Positions 34,568-39,610 of a stretch of 39,610 nucleotides of DNA are shown piece after piece (within the stretch, counting starts at the first letter, position 1; every line of letters starts with the position of its first letter). The notes under the pieces are model-generated. The model did not search any database, was not told the origin of the DNA, and saw only the letters and a list, made by a program, of their open reading frames with translations. The stretch is from an uncultured Flammeovirgaceae bacterium. Its GTDB lineage: Bacteria > Bacteroidota > Bacteroidia > Cytophagales > Cyclobacteriaceae. The stretch covers positions 1-39,610 of the forward strand of contig CALBPF010000071.1 of assembly GCA_937899105.1 (NCBI GenBank), written 5' to 3'. Both the position numbers and the translations under genes were made by a program.

Positions 34568-34699
34568 TTATTCGGCAGATTCTTCGCCTTCTTTCTTAGT
34601 CTTTTGGAAATCCAATAAACCAATAGCTGCTCCGAACCCCGCGAGACATGCTACAATCGTTATAAATAAACTTGCTCCGTCTCCTATGTATTGCTCCAT
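34568..34699 (-). CDS. 43-aa single-pass membrane protein
   Basis: This short reading frame runs from ATG 34699 to TAA. The protein has an acidic start (MEQYIGDGAS), one hydrophobic glycine/alanine-rich helix (about 11-29, LFITIVACLAGFGAAIGLL) and a charged tail (DFQKTKKEGEESAE). Support for coding comes from the protein-like layout and from the intrinsic terminator about 70 bp downstream on the same strand, which has no other gene to serve. I do not recognise a family. Small proteins of this type often bind and tune larger membrane complexes, but nothing here names the partner. Confidence 0.65.
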   Translation of the reverse strand: MEQYIGDGASLFITIVACLAGFGAAIGLLDFQKTKKEGEESAE

Positions 34700-34964
34700 T
34701 TTAAAATCTTTTATGCATAGCAAATTTAATTTTTTAGAACTTTTAGGGCTAGAGATATACTATTTTTTTGACACTACTTTCCACAGCTGGTAAGATATTC
34801 CCGAGTGGAGTAAATCATATTTTGATTGAAAAGCTGTATCGTTTTGATATATATTGAATAAATCTCTTTGAAAACGAAGCCTTGTCGCTATCTTTTCCAA
34901 TACTTGGTAGCTAAAACTAGGGAATAGCCGTCAATATAATCATCCATTTTGCGTTAATTATTTT

Positions 34965-35041
34965 GATAAAAAATAACTTTTTTTATCGTAAAGCATTATT
35001 GCATACAACACTTTGTATACTTACGGAATTACTTTAAGTAA
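34965..35041. promoter_or_regulatory. Three successive dyads upstream of the cadherin-SusD gene
   Basis: Within the otherwise gene-free stretch 34700-35055 there are three perfect inverted repeats. GATAAAAAA/TTTTTTATC (34965-34987) has a 5-nt loop. ATACAA/TTGTAT (35003-35018) has 4 nt between. TTACTT/AAGTAA (35029-35041) has 1 nt between. The last ends 14 bp before the ATG at 35056. They could be regulator-binding sites or RNA hairpins. The region is AT-rich, so some may be chance. No clear TAnnTTTG element was found. Confidence 0.4.
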
Positions 35042-35055
35042 ACTATATCTGGATT

Positions 35056-36786
35056 ATGAATAAGTTCACGTTAGAGACGGTCAAACTGTCTTTTTGTATA
35101 CTATTATTGTTTTCAATGGCTTCTTGTGGAGATGATTCTTCAGATGATGTTAACACGCCACCTGCAATCGAAAACCAAAGCTTTTCAGTATTAGAAAATA
35201 GCGCTGTTGGTACAGTTGTAGGTACTGTCATAGCTAGTGACCCTGAGAATGATGATCTAGCTTTCGCCATTGAATCTGGAAATACAGACAATGCCTTCTT
35301 ATTAGAGACTAACTCTGGTGAGCTTACTGTAAGTTCAAGTGAATCACTTGATTTTGAAACTACCACCTCATTTTCACTTTCTGTAGAAGTTACTGACGGA
35401 CGAAGTGTTTCATCTGCTATTATCAGCGTATCAGTAACTGATGTAAATGAAAATACAGCCCCGGTAATAAATGATCAAAGCTTCACTTTAGATGAAAACA
35501 GCCCAAATGGAACAGTAGTTGGAACAGTATTAGCCCAGGATAATGAGCAAGCAGAATTGCTTTTTTCGATTGGTTCGGGAAATACGGGAGATGCCTTTAG
35601 TATTAATACTGCTTCTGGTGAGTTATCCGTGAATACTACCGAAACGTTAGATTTTGAAATGAACCCGGTGTTTAGCTTGCAAATCGAGGTGAGTGATGGT
35701 AGCCTGAGTTCAATGGCAAAAATTACTGTTAATTTAAATGATATAACACCTGAGACTTTTACAACTGAAGAACAATTAAGAGCAGGTTTGCAAGAAAGCT
35801 ATACACTATGGCAGTCTTACATTGAATATACCTATTTATTTGATGCCATATATGCCAATACTATAGCAAGTCCATTGGTAGATTGGGATGACATTTTTAA
35901 TCATACTTTGACATCATCCAACTTAAAAGTAAAAAAACTTTGGGATGACGCCTATTTGCTCATTTATTTACTTAATAATGTTATTATTAGTGCTGACCAA
36001 ATACTTCCAACGGGGGAAGGGAAAGATCAGATAACAGGACAAGCTTTAGTTATCCGCTCACATCTATATCTTACTCTTGCTGAATGGTTTCAAAATATCC
36101 CGATAGAAACAGCTATTGAAGGCGCTAATTCTTCTTCAGCGCAAAAGAGTGAAGTTTTTGATCTAATAAAGGCGGATTTAAGTTCTGCTGCGATTACTTT
36201 ACCGGATGCATGGAGTGGCAATAATGTTAATAACGTCACTTCATTTACCGCCGATGCCTTAAATGTACGTTTGCTAAACAGTGAAGCTGATTTTTTTGGA
36301 GCGCTAGGTGAGAGTACAGAACTAAGGCTTAATGGGGGTTTCTCTTTAGGCACCGATCCAGACATGTTTGAATCGACTGATCCGGAGATTATTTGGGGTT
36401 TTCAGCAGACAGGAGAAAATACATTTTTATCAAACTATCCCAAAGGAAACTTCGTGCCATTGGTTCGACTAACTGAATCTTATTTGATAAGTGCAAGGTT
36501 TCACATAGGTAACTTTGATGAAGCGGGAAGAGTGGATCTTAACACGCTTCGTGATAGAGGCGGTGATACGGAATTACCTAGCGGGCTAAGCCCTTCGGAA
36601 TTAACAGAGGTGTTGGTTGAGCAGTGGCAATCAGAAATGGATTTTGAAGGAAATATTTTTTTTATACTAAGGCAATTTGATTTGGCTGAAACTCAGCTCT
36701 CGATTGAAAATTTCCGACTTTTACTTCCTATTCCGCAGTCTGCAATAGATATCAATGAAAATTTATTTCAAAATCCCGGATATTAA
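35056..36786 (+). CDS. Surface lipoprotein: two cadherin-like domains fused to a SusD-like domain
   Basis: The 576-residue chain starts with a lipoprotein signal (FSMASC, Cys24) and the acidic tag GDDSSDD, so surface export is likely. Two similar cadherin-like repeats follow (about 35-132 and 134-230), with PAIENQSFSVLENSAVGTVV, SGELTVSSSESLDFE and VTDVNEN, and in the second VINDQSFTLDENSPNGTVV and SGELSVNTTETLDFE. The rest (about 235-576) is SusD-like: LTESYLISARFHIGNFDEAG then LNTLRDRGG, VEQWQSEMDFEGNIFFILRQF, and the C-terminal LLPIPQSAIDINENLFQNPGY. The SusD part is shorter than usual, and no SusC gene lies beside it. Cadherin domains may reach out from the cell or bind calcium and glycan. 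The fusion looks unusual. Confidence 0.85.
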   Translation: MNKFTLETVKLSFCILLLFSMASCGDDSSDDVNTPPAIENQSFSVLENSAVGTVVGTVIASDPENDDLAFAIESGNTDNAFLLETNSGELTVSSSESLDFETTTSFSLSVEVTDGRSVSSAIISVSVTDVNENTAPVINDQSFTLDENSPNGTVVGTVLAQDNEQAELLFSIGSGNTGDAFSINTASGELSVNTTETLDFEMNPVFSLQIEVSDGSLSSMAKITVNLNDITPETFTTEEQLRAGLQESYTLWQSYIEYTYLFDAIYANTIASPLVDWDDIFNHTLTSSNLKVKKLWDDAYLLIYLLNNVIISADQILPTGEGKDQITGQALVIRSHLYLTLAEWFQNIPIETAIEGANSSSAQKSEVFDLIKADLSSAAITLPDAWSGNNVNNVTSFTADALNVRLLNSEADFFGALGESTELRLNGGFSLGTDPDMFESTDPEIIWGFQQTGENTFLSNYPKGNFVPLVRLTESYLISARFHIGNFDEAGRVDLNTLRDRGGDTELPSGLSPSELTEVLVEQWQSEMDFEGNIFFILRQFDLAETQLSIENFRLLLPIPQSAIDINENLFQNPGY

Positions 36787-36788
36787 AC

Positions 36789-37937
36789 TTAAATTCTTTT
36801 AATCCGTTTTAATCTAAAAATTATAAAGCCAACAGCAAGCAATATAATTGTGCCCATAAGACCAAGTAAAATAACAATCCTATTATTCTTTAGTTTTAGA
36901 TCCGTTATTTCCTGATTTCTCTTCAAAATTTCCAGTTCCTTTTCTTTCTGTTGGAACTCATATGCCATTTCTAACCTCGCCAGTTTTCGGCTGCTTTCTT
37001 CATTATAAACATAATCCTTGACCTTGTCATAAAGAAGTCTGGATTCATAGGCTTCTTTAAACTCACCTTGGTCAAAGGCAATGGTGGCAATCCCCTGGTA
37101 TACCTGCTTTAATATTGGGTTTTCTTTTAGTTCTGTGGCAATATTCATGGCCTTATTAAAGTACGTTTTGGCGTTTTTGTATTGCTTCAACTCCATATTC
37201 ACCGAACCAATATTAGCCAACGCATACGCCTGGCCCCTGAAGTTATCGTCGTCCATTGCAATTTGAAGCGATCTCTCATAGTACGACATTGCCCTTGAGT
37301 AGTCCCTTTTGTAGAAATAGATGTTGCCCAAGTTATTTAGTGGATCAAAACCTGGTTTATCGCCTATTTCATCGGTGAGGGCAATAGCTTTGTCGAAATA
37401 TTCCATAGCTTTATTGTCATCACCCATGTCGCTGTAGGCATTGCCGATATTATTCAGGGCTCCTACCATCTGTGCTTCTTTATCCAACTTCACAAAGGTC
37501 TCATATGATTCTATGTAATAGATCAGCGCTTTATCATAGGTCTCTTTGAGTGAGTAAACAGTACCTATATTGTTCATTGTAGAAGCTAACAGAAGCTTGT
37601 CATCCAGATTTGTACTTATCCTGATGGATTCGATGTAGTTATCCAGCGCTTTGTCGTAAACGCCCTGGTTTTTATAAACTACGCCAATATTGTTAAGCGC
37701 AGCAGCTCGTCCTTTTTGATAGTCAATGAGAGTGGCTAATTCAAGCGCCTCTTTTGAGTATTCCAAAGCGCGGGTGGGTTCGGATTCAATATATCCGATA
37801 TAGATTTTATTTAGAATATCTACTTTTGACCGTCCGCTTACTGTTTTAAGAGCATTTTGGAGACTGTCAATATTCTGATTTGCTAAAGCGCCAAAAGCCA
37901 ACACATATAAACATATTCCGAGAAAATGCTTCATCAT
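36789..37937 (-). CDS. TPR-repeat membrane protein lacking an output domain
   Basis: This 382-residue protein has a signal peptide (MKHFLGICLYVLAFGALAN). About seven TPR units spaced by 40 residues follow (such as ALDNYIESIRIS, ALNNIGNAYSDMGDDNKAME, ALANIGSVNMELKQYKNAK), then a coiled coil (about 315-352, EFQQKEKELEILKRNQEI), one membrane helix (about 354-376) and only about six cytosolic residues. This layout is the sensor half of Bacteroidota TPR histidine kinases or TPR regulators, but the kinase or DNA-binding part is absent. The stop sits 2 bp from the end of the convergent cadherin-SusD gene. It may be truncated, or act as a scaffold. Confidence 0.8.
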   Translation of the reverse strand: MMKHFLGICLYVLAFGALANQNIDSLQNALKTVSGRSKVDILNKIYIGYIESEPTRALEYSKEALELATLIDYQKGRAAALNNIGVVYKNQGVYDKALDNYIESIRISTNLDDKLLLASTMNNIGTVYSLKETYDKALIYYIESYETFVKLDKEAQMVGALNNIGNAYSDMGDDNKAMEYFDKAIALTDEIGDKPGFDPLNNLGNIYFYKRDYSRAMSYYERSLQIAMDDDNFRGQAYALANIGSVNMELKQYKNAKTYFNKAMNIATELKENPILKQVYQGIATIAFDQGEFKEAYESRLLYDKVKDYVYNEESSRKLARLEMAYEFQQKEKELEILKRNQEITDLKLKNNRIVILLGLMGTIILLAVGFIIFRLKRIKRI

Positions 37938-38063
37938 GTATTTATAGATTTAAAACTAAAGTAAGCATAATCACCCATTTGTACGGAAATATTCAAAAGC
38001 CGTTTACATAATAAAAATTCCTTCCGGCTATGCAACTTTTTATATTCGGCTAATTCAGATGAT

Positions 38064-38546
38064 ATGAAACCACTTTTTTCTCTCTTAGTATTTTTATTAT
38101 CCACTAGTCTAAACGCGCAGACTGCACACGAGGAATCGGTTAAACAAGTAGTGTATCAGCTATTTGAAGGGATGCGACAAGGAGACAGTACTATGGTAAG
38201 CGCTGCTTTTACAAAAGATGCTGAAATGTACACTGTTTTTACTGATAAGGACAGGACTCCAAACCTAAAAAAAGGTTCTTTACAGCGCTTTCTTACCGCT
38301 GTTGGTACTCCACACGAAGGTATTTGGGACGAACCTATTTGGGATGTTGAAGTTCAGATTGATGGGAACCTGGCTCAAGTATGGACGAAATATGCTTTTT
38401 ATCTGGATGATAAATTCAGTCACTGTGGTGTCGATGCCTTTCAACTGTTTAAGGGTAATACCGGTTGGAAAATATTTCAACTGACGGATACGAGAAAAAA
38501 GGAAGGGTGCGTGATTCCGGATCATATTAAGAAAGTAAAAAAATGA
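38064..38546 (+). CDS. Exported NTF2-like (SnoaL/lumazine-binding-like) protein
   Basis: This 160-residue protein has a signal peptide ending near SLNAQ. An NTF2-like fold follows: a helix (VKQVVYQLFEGMRQGDSTMVSAAF), the KDAEMYTVF strand, and a sheet with WDVEVQIDGNLAQVWTKYAFYL, DAFQLFKGNTGWKIFQLTDTR. Members with a tryptophan-rich sheet like this are often named nuclear transport factor 2 family or DUF4440-like, and many are of unknown role. Its stop overlaps the start of the histidine phosphatase gene by 4 bp, so the two are translated together and may share a periplasmic task. Confidence 0.75.
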   Translation: MKPLFSLLVFLLSTSLNAQTAHEESVKQVVYQLFEGMRQGDSTMVSAAFTKDAEMYTVFTDKDRTPNLKKGSLQRFLTAVGTPHEGIWDEPIWDVEVQIDGNLAQVWTKYAFYLDDKFSHCGVDAFQLFKGNTGWKIFQLTDTRKKEGCVIPDHIKKVKK

Positions 38547-39040
38547 AATATCTAATTGTTGCCCTCTTAATGCTGGGTTCAACTGTCTGTGGGGCTCAAA
38601 CAACAGTGATTCTAGTCAGGCACGCTGAGAAGATCCAGGATGACTCAAAAGATCCGGGGTTGACAAAGGAAGGAGCGGCACGGGCCCAAGAGCTACTAAG
38701 GGTCTTGGAAAATGCGGAGATTGATGAGATTTATACCACCCCTTTTAGCAGAACACGACTTACGGTAGAACCATTAGCGAAGCGCTTCGATCTGGAAGTG
38801 CAAGAGTACAACCCATTTGATTTACCTACCATAGTAGAAAAGATCAAGTTAGCAGGTAAAAAAACATTGGTATTTTCCGGACATTCGAACACTACTCCCA
38901 TCCTGGCTAATCTTCTTTTAGGAAATGAAAAGTTCAAGCCATTAAATGAAAAGGATTACGACAATCTCTATATCATTACACTAAATCAGGGCAATTCCAG
39001 TGTGGTGCAAATTGCTTACGGCGTACCTTCAGTTTTCTAA
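38543..39040 (+). CDS. Exported histidine phosphatase (phosphoglycerate mutase fold)
   Basis: This 165-residue protein has a signal peptide (MKYLIVALLMLGSTVCGAQ). The catalytic RHG-type motif is LVRHAEK, with the nucleophile at His27. The second half holds TTPFSRTRLTVEPLA and the second histidine in VFSGHSNTTPIL, completing the histidine phosphatase core. It probably removes phosphate from an extracytoplasmic substrate; the short length resembles SixA-like or small branch members. It overlaps the NTF2-like gene by 4 bp (ATGA). Confidence 0.85.
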   Translation: MKYLIVALLMLGSTVCGAQTTVILVRHAEKIQDDSKDPGLTKEGAARAQELLRVLENAEIDEIYTTPFSRTRLTVEPLAKRFDLEVQEYNPFDLPTIVEKIKLAGKKTLVFSGHSNTTPILANLLLGNEKFKPLNEKDYDNLYIITLNQGNSSVVQIAYGVPSVF

Positions 39041-39084
39041 TTGGTTAACACAACATTCGAATCGTTGATCTGTTGAAAGGTGAA

Positions 39085-39610
39085 ATGCTGTCATTCACAA
39101 AAAAAGGGATCTACTGCCAACAAGCGGATGTTTTCATTGATCCATGGAAACCGGTCGATAAAGCTTTAATCACCCATGGTCATGCAGATCACAGCCGTTG
39201 GGGTCACAAAAAATACCTGAGTACTAGAAGCGCTGCGCCTGTTATTCGTCACCGGTTAGGAGACATCAATCTGTCTACTGTTGAATTCGGTGAAAAAATA
39301 AACCTTATCGGCGTAAATATTTCTTTTCATCCCGCCTGTCATATCATTGGTTCGGCACAAATAAGGTTAGAATATAAAGGGGAAGTATGGGTCGTCTCTG
39401 GTGATTACAAGCTTGAACAAGATGGTATTACGGAAGCCTTTGAACCTGTGAAGTGTCACACGTTCATTACGGAATCTACATTTGGTTTACCTGTGTATAA
39501 GTGGAAAGATCAAATTGAGGTTTTTCGCAGAATTAATTCCTGGTGGAAAACGAATAAAGAGGAGGGGAAAGTCACAGTTTTAACCGGTTATGCCTTGGGT
39601 AAAGCACAGC
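39085..39610 (+). CDS. Ligase-associated DNA exonuclease, 5' part (cut by window edge)
   Basis: The frame is open to the window end, giving the first 175 residues of a beta-CASP MBL-fold protein. The start LSFTKKGIYC, then IDPWKPVDKALITHGHADHS with the metal motif HGHADH, HPACHIIGSAQIRLEY, VVSGDYKLEQDGI, FEPVKCHTFITESTFGLP and TGYALGKAQ closely match the ligase-associated exonuclease family. That family is usually encoded beside an ATP-dependent DNA ligase and a helicase, and is thought to act in DNA repair. Those partners may lie just past the edge. ATG 39085 is preferred; a TTG at 39073 is also in frame. Confidence 0.9.
   Translation, partial: MLSFTKKGIYCQQADVFIDPWKPVDKALITHGHADHSRWGHKKYLSTRSAAPVIRHRLGDINLSTVEFGEKINLIGVNISFHPACHIIGSAQIRLEYKGEVWVVSGDYKLEQDGITEAFEPVKCHTFITESTFGLPVYKWKDQIEVFRRINSWWKTNKEEGKVTVLTGYALGKAQ

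Overview
The window looks like a chromosomal segment of a Bacteroidota bacterium, most likely of the order Cytophagales (the order is an inference). The evidence is a SusC/SusD pair, acid-rich lipoprotein signals of the surface-export type, PorV-like and helix-hairpin-helix outer-membrane proteins, an IPExxxVDY-family gene, and TAnnTTTG-type -7 promoter elements. No rRNA, tRNA, CRISPR array or intact mobile element was seen.

Region by region: (1) 0.4-6.2 kb is a SusC-SusD-Calx-beta-like lipoprotein operon closed by a strong terminator. (2) 6.3-10.5 kb is AT-rich accessory DNA: a TonB-plug/macroglobulin-like protein with no beta-barrel, an exported protein of unknown function, and a 47-codon remnant that resembles an IS5-type transposase N-terminus. 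(3) 10.5-13.1 kb carries hldD, queD and lpxB (heptose, deazapurine and lipid A synthesis). (4) 13.1-18.0 kb holds envelope genes: a helix-hairpin-helix outer-membrane protein translationally coupled to a PorV-like barrel, a MORN-repeat protein and a one-POTRA BamA/TamA-like protein. (5) 18.1-25.4 kb is core metabolism: acpP-fabF-rnc-nadE-lgt leftward, and IPExxxVDY-pyk rightward. (6) 25.5-30.7 kb is a tight leftward cluster: a soluble hybrid histidine kinase with Hpt domain, a single-domain response regulator, a 91-aa protein, an MBL hydrolase and an RqcH-like NFACT protein. (7) 30.8-32.3 kb has miaA and a thioredoxin-like protein. (8) 32.3-33.9 kb is a compact three-gene unit: a sigma factor with a hydrophobic N-terminus, an 84-aa one-helix membrane protein and an exported protein. 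A leader with mutually exclusive hairpins, one of them terminator-like, lies upstream. (9) 34.0-34.7 kb has an FKBP/SlyD-type isomerase and a 43-aa membrane protein with its own terminator. (10) 34.9-39.6 kb has an orphan SusD-like lipoprotein fused to two cadherin-like domains, a TPR protein that stops after its transmembrane helix, an NTF2-like protein coupled to a histidine phosphatase, and the 5' part of a ligase-associated DNA exonuclease cut by the window edge.

Most genes are recognisable housekeeping or envelope genes. The best candidates for undescribed biology are the sigma-factor unit with its structured leader (32.3-33.9 kb), the orphan cadherin-SusD fusion with three dyads upstream (34.9-36.8 kb), and the barrel-less TonB-plug protein (6.3-9.4 kb). 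All functional statements rest on reading motifs by eye; no database search was possible.
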